The notes: generated from the letters alone by a model not told the origin. A DNA stretch of 64,000 bases from Macrolepiota albuminosa (GCA_027475525.1 JAMWFC010000126.1:620001-684000), one strand, 5' to 3'; shown: positions 21,484-31,699, numbered from the stretch's first letter. Made by a program: numbers and translations.

Positions 21484-22890
21484 CCCTACTGAGCCCAGAG
21501 GCGGGGGTTATGCCCACTACTGCCGTCTGTGAGTCCTGCGCCTGGAAGGTCGTTTCCCAGGTGCCGTTGTTGGAAGTCCTGGAGTTTGTCGAGGGCGCCT
21601 TCGAGGTTTCCACGTGGTTCCCAAGTGTCGTCTTCCGGGCCGTATCCCTTCCACCGTACAAGGAAGTGGGGTCGTCCACGAATATTCCGGGAGTCGAGGA
21701 TGTCTTCAACCTGGTAGTGGTACTCGTCCTCGACTTCGACCGGGGGAGGGGGAGGGATCCGGGGGGTGTCGTTCCAGGAGGCAGACGTGGAATACCGAGT
21801 GCAGACCTTTTAGTCCCAGGGGAAGCTCGATCTTGTAGGCGTGGGATGAGACCTTCTTCAATATTTTGAACAGGCCGAGGCGCTTGTGATCGAGTTTTGG
21901 GGAGGGCCGGTGGGTGCGGAGGTGGTGTCGATCTAACCATACCTTTGTCCCAGGGGCCCAATCGGGGGTGTCTTCCCATCTCTGGTCGGCGTGTTTCACA
22001 TAGGCCTGGTTTGCGGTATCAATCTCTTCCTGGAGAAACTCGTTAAGGGACTAGAGATCCCAGGCGACCTCGTGGGCGGCGTGTGACAGGATGTCCCGGA
22101 GTGAGAGCGTCAGTCGAGGGTGGTATCCCTTGTTGGCAAAGAAGGGTGATACCCCGGTGGCAGAGTGTGGTGTGTTGTTGTAGGTGAACTCAGCCAGGGG
22201 GAGCTCGGCGCGCCAGTCGTCCTGCAAGTAGTTGACGTACAGTCGGAGGTACTGCTCAAGGGACTGGTTGACCCTTTTGGTTTGGCCGTCAGTTTCGGGG
22301 TGGTAGGTGGTAGAGAGGTTAGTTTTTACCTCAAGTGCCTTACACAGGGAAGTCCAAAACTTGGACACAAAGAGGGGGCCGTGGTCGGAAACGATGTTGT
22401 CTGGGAGGCCATGTTTGGCGAAGACGTGCTTGAGGAACAGCCGGACGAAGTCTGGGGCGGTATCCGTGGTGTGGCAGGGTAGGAAGATGCCCTGTTTGGT
22501 TAGCCTGCACACAATGACAAGAATGGCATCGAACCCTTCAGATTCCAGGAGTTCAACAATGTGGTCCAGAGATATGGAGGACCAGGGACATCGTCTGACC
22601 GGCAGGGGTTTCAGGAGTCCGTATGGTCGGTGTTGGGGGACCTTGGCCTGGAGGCAGGGTTCGCACAATCGAATGTAACGGGTTACGTCCTTCTTCAACC
22701 CTGGCCAAAAGTAAGTCCAGGAGATAAGCTGGAGAGTCTTACGTATTCCAGGGTGTCCCTGGAGCTTGTGGTCGTGGTGTTGACGGAGGACGTCGTAGCG
22801 GAGTTGGGCATGATCCGGGATGTAGATGCGGCCGTCCCGGAGGAGGAGTTTTTCATCAGGGGACAAGGAGAAGGCGGGGTCCCAGTCGGT
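21484..22890 (-). pseudogene. Element II integrase and chromodomain
   Basis: Zinc-binding N-terminus (HHDHKLQGHPG...CEPC, HHCC type) and catalytic core on 22,866-22,051, then a tail and a full chromodomain on about 21,760-21,484 ([34 protein letters not shown]). Catalytic D and D are in SLDHIVEL and VSDHGPLF; the third residue reads K in DGQTKRVN, whereas Element I has E. Loss of this Glu should abolish integration activity. One-base loss in a poly-C run near 21,755 and a stop near 22,050 break the frame. The chromodomain is complete and conserved, better than in Element I. Confidence 0.9.
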
Positions 22891-23812
22891 TCCATCGGAA
22901 GGGTTTCAGGGGTTGTGATCGGTGAAGTACTTGTCTCAGGGGGCGCAGCGGATCTGGCTCAGGGTCCCTTCATTGTTTAAGATTAGTACGGCATTCAGAT
23001 GTTTGGGAGGGATCACCACACGATGATTGAACACATTGCGTTCCGCCTCAAACGACTTCTTGGGATAGACGTCCGGTCGACAGGTGAGGGCATCGGGTTT
23101 AGCTCCGAGTCGTCCCGGGCGGTACTGGATTGTGAAGTCGTATTCTGAGAGAACCTTGGACCATCGGGCCTGTCGTCGACTAAGTTGCTTAGTTGTGGTG
23201 AAGTACTGCAGGTTGTTGTGATCCGAGTAGACCTGAATCTGGTGCTGGGCTCCCTCGAGGTAGGCTTGCCATTGTTTGAAGGCTTTGATGATGGCGAGGA
23301 GCTCCTTGTTGTAGATGTCGTAGTTGAGCTTGGCGTTGATCATGGACCAGGTGTAGAAGGCGACTGGCCAGGGCTCCCCACCGTCAGGTCCCATCTGCGA
23401 GAGAATCCTAGCGATGGCGTAGTCGGAGGCGTCGCATTCCAGGATAATCGGGAGGGCCGGGTCGTAGTGCTGGAGTACGGGGGCGGCCGTGAAAGCCTCC
23501 TTGAGCAGGTTAAAGACACTCTGGCACTTACTGTCCCAGTTCCAGGCGACGTCCTTTTGTGTGAGCCAGTTGAGGGGTTTTGTGATACCGGAGTAGTTAT
23601 CTATGAACCTCCAGTAGAAGTTAGCAAAACCCAAGAAGGATTGTACTTCCTTGACGTTCCAGGGCTGCGGCCAGTTGACAATGGCCTCAACCTTGTGGGG
23701 GTCCATGCGAACACCATTCGGGGATACTATGACGCTGAGATACTCAACCTCTTCCGTGTGGAATGAACACTTCTCGGGCTTGGCATGGAGGTTGTGCTCC
23801 CAGAGGTGTTCG

Positions 23813-23966
23813 AGGACTTGCCGGACATGTTTCTGGTGGTCCTCCTGCGAGTCGGAATAGATGAGGATGTCGTCCAGGTAGACGATCACAGGACTTGCCG
23901 GACATGTTTCTGGTGGTCCTCCTGCGAGTCGGAATAGATGAGGATGTCGTCCAGGTAGACGATCAC
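23813..23966. repeat. 77-bp offset exact tandem duplication (RT, Element II)
   Basis: Copies start at 23,813 and 23,890; breaks the RT frame just at the YLDD box. Confidence 0.85.
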
Positions 23967-24365
23967 GAAGACGTCGCTCATGTTGTGAAAGATGTCATTC
24001 ATGAAGTATTGGAACGTGGCGGGGGAGTTAGTCATTCCGAAAGGCATCACAAGGTACTCAAACAGACCATACCGCGTGTGGAACGTGGTTTTCCACTCAT
24101 GTCCTGGGGTGATGCAGACGTTGTTGTAACCAGAGCGAAGGTCAATCTTCGTGTAAACCTTGGCACTGCGGAGTCGATCGACCAGATTGCCAATGAGCGG
24201 GAGCGGGTAGCGGTTCTTCTTGGTGATCTTATTGAGTCCCTGGTAGTCGACACAGAGTCAGAGCGAGCTGTCCTTCTTCTTGGCAAATAGAACTGGGGCT
24301 CCGGTGGCGGAGGCGGAGGGTTGGATGAATCCCTTACCGAGCATTTCGTCGAGGTAATCCTTGAG

Positions 24366-24519
24366 GGCCCGGAGTTCGACCTCCGACATGTTGTACACCT
24401 TGCCGAAAGGGGGGGCAGCTCCTTCCTCGAGGTCGATGGTATGGCCCGGAGTTCGACCTCCGACATGTTGTACACCTTGCCGAAAGGGGGGGCAGCTCCT
24501 TCCTCGAGGTCGATGGTAT
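24366..24519. repeat. 77-bp offset exact tandem duplication (RT, Element II)
   Basis: Copies start at 24,366 and 24,443; breaks the RT N-terminal frame. Confidence 0.85.
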
Positions 24520-24655
24520 GGTCATAGGGGCGGTGAGGGGGAATCTCCTTGGCATCTCCTTTGGAGAATACATCAGCGAACTCATGATACTCCGGAGGAA
24601 CTACTTCTCAGAGGATTTGCTCCTCGGTTTTCTTTTCTGGGGGAATAGCGTCCCC

Positions 24656-25345
24656 TCATAGATGTTCTTCCGGGAGAGAAGGCAAGGTGTGTAGCTGAAA
24701 CGTGGGAGTTCCATCCTTCATGAGGTGGGCAAAGGGGGCGGCCCCAATGATCCTAATGTCAAGTGCGTTCGGGTTGATTGGGGTCGCAGATGCATCGGCC
24801 GAAGCGGGTATGACATGTGTCTGAGACCGGCCGGGGTAGTTCGGCTCTTTATACTTGTTCCGAGGAATGTTTGGGGGTCGATCAGGGGCCTTGCAGTCTC
24901 GGACAGGCGTGGGGGGCGCGGCAGTTGTCCTGGGGGTGTCGGGCGTTGGGTCGTTTCCTAGAGCCCGGAGGTGCACGGCGGTCGAGGGGTGGTCTTTGGG
25001 TCCTGGGAAGGTCATGGTAAGCGTCCTCCAATCGATGTCGGGGTTTGTGTTGCGCAGCCAGGGTAGTCCCAGCACCATCGGGGTCAATTCGTGAAGTCGC
25101 GTGACCAGGAAGTCAGAGGTGAACTCGTAGTCGTTGTCCAGGATCACGCGTCCCAAGTGAGACCTCTGGATGGGGCTGGAGGAGGAGGGGGTGCCGTCGA
25201 GGTGTTGCAGGCGGAGGGGCTGGTCAAGGGAGTCGTGGGGAAGGTTGAAGGCATCGCTGATGAAAACTCCGGTGGCTCTGCTGTCGATGAGGGCCGATAT
25301 CGGTCCCAGGGCACCGTCCAGCCTGGCATTGATGACGAAGGATTG
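24656..25345 (-). pseudogene. Element II second retropepsin-like domain (PR2)
   Basis: FVINARLDGALGPISALIDSRATGVFISDAF forms the active-site region in two frames joined at about 25,160 (D-S-R-A-T; Gly changed to Arg), followed by the open frame 25,156-24,656 with RVILDNDYEFTSDFLV and MVLGLPWLRNTNPDIDW. Layout repeats PR1 (26,019-25,358). A single TAG separates PR1 from PR2 in one continuous frame near 25,358, so both were probably in one polyprotein. Confidence 0.75.
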
Positions 25346-25357
25346 GGACGAGCGGGA

Positions 25358-26019
25358 CTAGAGTCTGGGGGGTGGTGGGGGCCCGTTCTTCGGGGTAGGG
25401 TTCAGGAAGTGGGAGATGTCGAAGGGGAGTTGCTGGTTGTTGGGTGTCGGGTCCCGGGTCAGGCGAAGGGTGAGATGTCGCCAATCAATGTGGGGGTTGG
25501 TGTCTTGGAGCCACGGGAGCCCTAGGACCAGGAGGGGTGGAGTTTGGTTATTAACATCTGGAGGGTGTGAGTCTGTCCGTTGGTGAAAGTAACGGGCATA
25601 CACACGAAATAAGTGACGTCCCCCGCCGTAGAGGCGTCTCCATCAAAGAGGCAGAGCCGTACCGGGACTGGGAGTCGCTGAGCGGGTTCCGGGGTGAGGG
25701 TAGACCATGCTTCATCGATGAAGTTGTCAGTGGCGCCACTGTCAACGAGGGTGTTGAGGGGGGTTCTGGAGGGGGTGAGGCAGGTTTTGAGAAGAAGAGA
25801 GTGCGAGGAGTGGGAGGGTAGATAAGCCATGAGGGTGTCCTGTATGAGTGTCATAGAGCGAAGATGTGAGACCGGGGCAGAGAAGATGTCAGAGTCGATT
25901 CCGCAATTTAGGGCATCTTCTGGATCTAAATTGCTGGGTTGTTTTCCGAATACTTGTAAGTGGCGTCCTCCCCTTTGAAGGTCCAGGTGGCACGTCCCAT
26001 GACCTGCCGTTGGGGGCAC
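25358..26019 (-). pseudogene. Element II first retropepsin domain (PR1)
   Basis: TLVDSGATDNFIDEAW gives the intact D-S-G-A-T active site; PVTFTNGQTHTLQMLITKL and LVLGLPWLQDTNPHIDW follow. There is a small frame change near 25,530. The N-terminal part (SVSHLRSMTLIQDTLMAYL) matches Element I at about 7,420-7,470. Catalytic residues look functional, unlike PR2. Confidence 0.82.
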
Positions 26020-26292
26020 TCGGAGATGAAGTGGTCTTTCTCACCGCAGAGTATGCAGACACCCTCCCTTCTCCGTCGGGACCTCCACCCAGGGTCGCCC
26101 CTTTTTTGAGAGCCGGTTGGCCCGGAGGGCCTCTTTGTCCCGTTCATCGGTGAAGTCAGGATCTTCGGAGTCTTCCGGAGGTTCCTCGGGGTTTGGTGCG
26201 TCGCCCGGGTCGTTGGCGGCCACGGCGGCGTTGAGTTGGGCCTGAGGGCGGGCGCCGCTGCCAGGGTTAGTATTGGGCGGGCCGCAACTCAC
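25926..26292 (-). pseudogene. Element II nucleocapsid zinc knuckle
   Basis: CILCGEKDHFISEC is a canonical C-x2-C-x4-H-x4-C knuckle in the frame 26,147-25,926, following an acidic/proline segment on 26,292-26,041. It corresponds to 7,034-7,285 of Element I and terminates Gag. Frames change once between the two segments. Confidence 0.75.
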
Positions 26293-28633
26293 TGGGGATC
26301 GGCCACCAGGGAACGCGGGAGGACCAGGGTTTTGGGTTTGGGGGTTGGGGGTTTCACCGGGGGGCCATGGGGGTCCTCCCCTAGGGTTCCAGAGGGTTCA
26401 GGAGTTTGAGTACTCGCTGCAGTCTTCCCAGTAGTGCTGGTCGATCTGCATGACGAGGGCCTTGTATCTGTCATAGGAGGGTTGTTTTGGGGCAAGTCAA
26501 AGGATGTCCTTGATATGTTGCAGCAGTGTGTGGCGGAGGGCATACTGGAGAGCACTGTAATTCCAGCCTGTCTTGTAAGCTTCCTTCTCGAAACATATGA
26601 TGAAGGTGGTGAAGCGTTCCTCAGAATGCATCTGGAAGTTGAAGAGGTTGTCCTCAGCCTCGGCCATGGTGTCGTAAATCCCGAACTTCCTGGAGAACTC
26701 GTCAACAAAAGCTTGCCAGCAGGAGAGCGCCGGGTTGTTGGGGTCGAACTGGATGAGGGCCGTGTAGTGGTCAAAGGCGATCCCCTGGAGGTACGAGGCG
26801 GCAAAGGCCACTTGGGAGCTGTCAACCTGAAATGTGAGTGGTTTCGCCTGAAACGTATTGAGACACTGAGTGAGGAATGTATGCCATTTTCAGAGGTCCC
26901 AGCCTGTGAATGCATCGGGTTTCTGAATGTCCAGACATCCTTTGCGGGTGAGAGCGTCGCAAGCGTCGTCTAGTCTGGCAGTGTTGCGGAGGGAAGGGCT
27001 GGCATTGTAGTAGTAGTAGTAGTAATGATTACCCCCCCTCCTTGTGGAGGAAAAGCACCGAGGGCAGGACCCCACCCGCCTGGAGGGCCTCCTCTGGGTG
27101 GCTCACCTGGGGGTCCACGCCTGCGGGGTCCATTGTCCCAGGGGGATTCGTTCCTGCTAGAAGGAGGCCCAGGTCTCCACGCAGGGGGTGGTGGAGGTGG
27201 GGGACCTGGGAGTTGTCCTCGAGGTTCGGCTGGGGGTGGCGGAGGCAGTCGGGGAGGGTTCAGCGGTGTCGGGTCAGGTGGAGGGGGGCCGGGTGCTGGG
27301 TCAGGTGCCGGATTGCGTGGGGGACATTCAGCCCAGGAGAGTCGTGCTTGCATCGGGGGTCGCGGGGGGTTCCGTAGGTCGAAGTGGGGTGGCGGATTGC
27401 GACAGAAACTGGGTTCTGGAGGGGCCGGGGTGGACATGGGAGGCGGTGCCAGAGCAGGTGCGGGCGCGGGACGTTGTTTGTTGTTGCAGTGCGTGAGCTC
27501 GTCGATGTAGCACAGCATGTCGTCCGTGCTGGGGGTGTCCACCTGGGCTCTACCGGGGTTCGCTGGGGACAGAGGTCGGGCGTTGTCCATTCGCGGGAGC
27601 AGTTTCAGGGGTCTCTGGGGCTGTCCCCAGGTCTCGAAGGTACTAGGAACGGAGTTAGCCCTGCAGCAAGTTGACAAGCCTACCGTGTGGGCAGCGGGTT
27701 GATCAAAGAGACCTCCAGTCAGATTGAGGGACCGCAATATGGCTGAGGCGTTTTGTCGCTCTTCCCGTTGTCATTGTTCCGGAGTGGGGGCCGCGGGGGC
27801 TGTTGGGGCTGCCGGGGCCAGTTCTGGGGGTTCTTGTCGAATGTGAATTGAGCGACCTGGGTCCGCGGGGTTGTTGAGGGGTCGAGGGGAGGGGGACGCG
27901 TGGACTTCGTTGAGCAGCTGCTGCAATTCTTCTTGAAGGATCGTATTGCGCCTATACTTTACCATAGTTTGCTCCGGGAGTTCTCCTCACGTGAGGCAAT
28001 CCCCAAATTCGACCAAGCAATGAGCCCATTCCTCTGGAGTGTCTTCGAAGTCGTTGTGCCCGAATTCTGTGAGCAGCGCCCTTGCCCGTTGCACGAAGTC
28101 CTCCAGCGAGATCCTGAATGAGTGGAGTACTTTGTCCCATTGCCGTTCATACTCCTCGAGGCGTTGTCATCCCATTGGCGAGAGAGGGGTTCGAGCAGGT
28201 GGAGCGGTGGCCGGGTAGTGACGAGGGGGATAGTCGGGGTAGGGGGGTCCTTGGGGCTCTCGGGGTTGGGGAACGGGGTGCTGGTAGCCGTAGTAGGGGG
28301 TGGGTGCAAAGGGGCCCTCGCTGGGGGGAATCGGGCGAGGCCCACTGGGTACTGGTGGGGTCTCTGGCAGGCCCCCGGGGATGCTCCGGTACGAGGGGAC
28401 CTCCATGGGTCGTGCCATGACTAAGTTGGGTGGAGGGGCCCAGCTGGCTGAGGGCCCCAGATCATAGAGGGATGGGTCGGGGGCCCAGTGGCAGTAGAGA
28501 TACAGAGGTTCGTACGGGAGGGGTGGATAGATGGGGCGGGGGGTCTGTGCAGAGTAATGATTGGGTACCGGGCACCCGTAGGGTCGGTCTGGTAGCCCGT
28601 GGAGTAGTAAGTGTGAATATATGTAGCCATCAT
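26289..28633 (-). pseudogene. Element II gag
   Basis: Start at ATG 28,633 (MATYIHTYY), followed by a Tyr/Pro-rich N-terminus and the EEYERQWDK / ALLTEFGHNDF block (about 28,180-28,000), a proline-rich central region (27,737-26,970) and a retrotransposon capsid core on 26,811-26,497 (SYLQGIAFDHYTALIQFD, FVDEFSRKFGIYD, FTTFIICFEKEAYKTGW). A GTAGTA-type triplet run sits at about 27,008-27,027. Frameshifts and stops (for instance after LSPMG) break it into at least five frames. Element I has lost the capsid core. Confidence 0.75.
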
Positions 28634-28650
28634 GAACAGTGTAAGGAGGG

Positions 28651-28663
28651 AGTCTTGATATTA
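28651..28663 (-). promoter_or_regulatory. Element II primer binding site
   Basis: Sense strand TAATATCAAGACT, immediately after the 5' LTR. It is the exact 13-nt reverse complement of the inferred R start inside the LTR (29,046-29,058), the arrangement used for self-priming by Tf1-like elements. Confidence 0.75.
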
Positions 28664-29403
28664 TGTCAGGTTCCGCTGAGTTGGGGGCTTTCCAGGAAAG
28701 CAATCGCCCTTACAATGCGGACTTGACCCACGGATACTCAGGTGTCTGGCACTCCGGGGCTAGGACTCCGGAGTTCAAGACGTGGACAGGGGTAATCCTG
28801 GGAGAGGGAACTTGGTCCGGGGGTTTTGGGTTACGAGTAACTGGGGGACTCGGGTGGGGGTCGAGTCGTGAACCGGAGGTTCTAAGGCGAGACCAAGTTA
28901 GCAAATTAAAGTTGCGAAGTGCGTATCAATCTTAGAGCACATGAGTATTCAAGCGTGCTAGTCAAAGCATGCCAGTCAATGCGTACCAGTCAAATAGAGG
29001 GCACGCAACAATTCAAGTAACCAAGGGAAAACAGTGTAAGCAGTGTAATATCAAGACTAACAAATACAACGGGGAACTACGCTATAAGTACTATGGGACC
29101 AGGTCTCGGCGTTCCGGGGTGTCTGGGATGGGTTCCGGGAGTCATTGAGTAGCGGGCAGGGACTGATACCTGGATCATGCGTGTGGGGCACGCGATCAAT
29201 TGACGTGGAGGGAGCTGTGATGCATGATGCGTGTGATCCGATCGTTGATCGGAGCTGGTGGCGGCTGATGGTGGTCCTTGATGCGCGTGATGACGGCATC
29301 GGTAGTTGTGATGGCAGGGCGTGTCTTGTGGGGTCGGAGGGAGGGTCCTGGGTGGTATTCCGGGGGTGTCCCGAGGTGGGTCAGGAGGGAAGGGGTCGTG
29401 ACA
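28664..29403 (-). repeat. Element II 5' LTR
   Basis: 740 bp, sense orientation TGTCACGACCCC (29,403) to CGGAACCTGACA (28,664), flanked outside by TSD GGCCC (29,404-29,408). U3 extends to about 29,059; R-U5 covers the rest. Confidence 0.93.
29046..29088 (-). promoter_or_regulatory. Element II LTR promoter: TATA box and R start
   Basis: Sense CTTATAG at 29,088-29,082 lies 30 nt upstream of AGTCTTGATATTA (29,058-29,046). That spacing fits a TATA-directed start at or just before the sequence that pairs with the primer binding site. Both elements and all LTR copies keep this arrangement. Confidence 0.65.
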
Positions 29404-30653
29404 GGCCCACTCCAAACACTTCTGCAGGACCCCCACATCAATGTCTAGTGGCCTCCTGGACAAGGGAGAAAAGGCCTCCAGAGAAAGATGCGCTGAGAAG
29501 GCCAGAATTGGGGTCTCTACAGGCAGATGTGCCCTCTTGGAAGGCCCCGAGAAGGGGCTAGGCAACATCCGCCACTTCCCCTTATTGAGGCACCCCTGAG
29601 TACCGGACCAGGTTGCCCAGCATGTGATCAACATCACAGGCCGGCCCTGGCCCCCACCTGGCTGACCCCCCTCTCCCCTGCCCCACCCTCAGAAACTCCC
29701 GTGGGCACCTCCTCCAAATCTCCTTCCAGCTTTGCCATCCAGTCTTTCTCTTCCACCCCCATCCTCCAGGTCATGCCCCCCAGCGGCCACCCCTGCTTCT
29801 GCAAGACACAATAGGCCCTCCACAATGCCGAAATGGAGCACCTCTCATGGTTGAGGTGGCACGCCTTGCACACAAATATGTTCCTCTAGGTAGAGGAGCC
29901 CAGGGCTTCGAATAGACAAGGCACAATATGACGGGTGCAATGTAAGCACTGGAACCGATGTCAGCAGCAAATCAAAGGTACAGAGATACTTACCGGCCCA
30001 TTGCCAATGCACCACACATGGTGATGTAAACTCTGGGGCCTCTTTAGGGCCCTCTAAAAGGCCTTCTGTGAGTTGTCCTCACACAAGAGTCTCTGATTTT
30101 CTAAGACCACTAAAATGGCCCCCACAGCCATGCCAGAGCGACGATAGCGAGAAGCCACAAGGCAGAGTTGTGGAGAAGGGTGTGGGTGAGGGGAGCCCAC
30201 AGTCATCCATGCCAGGGCAGGCACAGGACAACTGGGACCTGCCTCAGGGGCAGGTTTGGGAATTGACCTGAGAGGACTAAGCGAGCCTGTCTCAGGATAA
30301 GGCTCTGAGAGATGGCTGGGACCCACTTTCAGAGCAGAAGTGTGGTGTTGTTCTAAGAAAGGGAAGTCAGTCGTGGTAAGTGGGGCAAGCACAGATAAAC
30401 TCACATTGGACTAGTGCCACCATGCACTCACAGTCAAGCCAACACCAGTACTTTGCATTCCAGGCCTTCTACATGACCAGGAGGGCAATTTTATTTGTAG
30501 GTGGAGGCATCGGAGAATGTGTTGGCATGTGTGACATGTCAAGTTTGATGGTAAAATTTTTTTTTTTGCTATGTGTCAGGAGGTGAGACAATTCCCATGC
30601 TTGACCCTCCAGTCTGAGCTACTGACAACACGTGCCTTGGAGAGTCTTGGTGC

Positions 30654-30667
30654 TGAGGAGGGGGTGA
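30654..30667 (+). promoter_or_regulatory. Element I polypurine tract
   Basis: GAGGAGGGGGTGA directly precedes the 3' LTR (TGTCACGACC at 30,668). Element II has the near-identical GAGGGGAGGGTGA at the same place. Purine tracts here prime plus-strand DNA synthesis. Confidence 0.75.
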
Positions 30668-31224
30668 TGTCACGACCCCTCCCACCTGGAACCACCCCAG
30701 GACACCCCTGGAACTCCGTCTGGGGCCCCTCTTCTGACCCCATGACACAACTCCCCACCATCACAACTGCTGACACTGCCATCATGAGCAGCAAGGCCTG
30801 CCATCATGCAGTATCCCCAACAGCCCCATATCACGAACTCCAGGACTACCTGATGGCCTGACCACCACCCTGCAATCAACAATTGAATCATGTCATTCAA
30901 CCTAGCCATCATATATCACGCATTATGACTCACCTTGACCACCACCCTGCAATCAACAATTGAATCATGTCATTCAACCTAGCCATCATATATCACGCAT
31001 TATGACTCACCTTCATGCCAATTGATCATGCACCCTGCATGTGTGATTCTCAGTATACAGTCCCCTTCCGCTACTCAATGCCCCCCAGAACCCTGTAGTA
31101 CTTATAGAGTAGCCCCCTCCTTGTATTCGCTAATCTTGATATTGCATTTGATTGTTTGCATGCCCTTTGATTGACTGGTATGCACTGACTAGTACGCTAG
31201 CCTTCAACTCAGCGGAACCTGACA
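30668..31224 (+). repeat. Element I 3' LTR
   Basis: Begins TGTCACGACCCC and ends GCGGAACCTGACA, followed by TSD GTAAG. Compared with the 5' LTR it lacks most of the downstream part (a jump just after 31,195) and contains the 77-bp offset duplication at 30,859-31,012. Real length about 480 bp. Confidence 0.9.
30859..31012. repeat. 77-bp offset exact tandem duplication (3' LTR, Element I)
   Basis: Copies start at 30,859 and 30,936. Confidence 0.85.
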
Positions 31225-31699
31225 GTAAGACAAACTCTCAAAATACAGGACTCGAACTAGTTCATTGTCATTTGCTTTCTCAGCAGCCTTGTGTCACATA
31301 TCTTTTATTACAATTGTGACATGTTTTGTAACACTCTAAACAATGTAATGCATCAAGAATGTGGGAATATGAGTCTGTTGCATGTTCTATGCTAGTCATG
31401 CAAATTTTAGATGAAGAAAGAAGAGGCAGGAGGCAAATCATGATGAGAAAAGAATATGAAAAGAAAGACCAAAAGTCTAAGTGGCCACAGCATATTGTGG
31501 CCCAGAAAATTAACATTTGCTCTTGTCTGAAATGATTGAGAGTGCTACTTACTTAGTACAGTACAGTAATATATTGAGTATGTTATGAAATGATAGAGAG
31601 AGGGGGGATGAGATGAATGTAGCATATATTTTGGACCAAAGCGTGACTGAAATTGGTTGATTTGCAACTGCTAGCTCATGCTCATAGATAGCACATTTA

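Larger units (their letters stand above)
22936..24655 (-). pseudogene. Element II reverse transcriptase and RNase H
   Basis: Palm to RNase H is open on 23,889-22,936: [10 protein letters not shown] (YLDD intact), FLGFANFYWRF, CDASDYAIARILSQ, YDIYNKELLAIIKAF and VYSDHNNLQYF. The fingers lie on 24,655-23,960. Two 77-bp offset duplications (23,813-23,966 and 24,366-24,519) cause the main frame breaks; if they are assembly errors, the only remaining lesion in the palm region is TGA at 24,260-24,258, just before LCVDYQG. The same TGA is present in Element I. Confidence 0.9.
13559..29403 (-). mobile_element. Element II: family-A chromovirus inserted in Element I
   Basis: Minus-strand element: 5' LTR 28,664-29,403, 3' LTR 13,559-14,270, TSD GGCCC at 13,554-13,558 and 29,404-29,408. 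Same gene order as Element I, including the antisense gene (14,400-21,244, plus strand). A PLE (15,449-20,569) lies inside that gene; without it the element is about 10.7 kb. LTRs differ by scattered transitions and one 28-bp indel. Two 77-bp artefact duplications lie in RT. Integrase has lost its catalytic Glu, so this copy is not autonomous. Confidence 0.93.
12875..30537 (-). pseudogene. Antisense five-exon gene of Element I (split by Element II)
   Basis: Runs antisense to the element: ATG at 30,537, exons to 29,404, then (after Element II) 13,553 to the stop at about 12,875. Conserved with the Element II copy: start context, a 44-nt-class intron ending before CLHCTRHIVPC, an intron restoring frame near 29,590-29,660, and an intron at 13,300-13,345. 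The protein has a double C-x2-C-x6-C (CLHCTRHIVPC and CKACHLNHERC, 15 residues apart), a basic segment and a helical C-terminal half ending in NVPAPGSWFKQVLNEG-like text. In-frame stops (a TAG in exon 1 and another between the two Cys clusters) show decay. Function unknown; zinc binding is inferred from the Cys spacing only. Confidence 0.8.
5292..31224 (+). mobile_element. Element I: family-A chromovirus, outer member of a three-level nest
   Basis: A plus-strand Ty3/gypsy element with 5' LTR 5,292-6,140 and 3' LTR 30,668-31,224, both TG...CA, flanked by the 5-bp TSD GTAAG. Order: LTR, PBS, gag, zinc knuckle, two protease domains, RT, RNase H, integrase, chromodomain, an antisense spliced gene, polypurine tract, LTR. 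Element II (13,559-29,403) lies inside the antisense gene. Removing it and one copy of its TSD leaves about 10.1 kb. It is older than Element II: more stops, and the RT catalytic YLDD has become YLDN. Confidence 0.92.

Noticed and set aside
26970..27737. Gly-rich reading on the plus strand opposite the Element II proline-rich gag region
   Set aside because: It is the complement of a Pro-rich coding strand and has no conserved counterpart in Element I.
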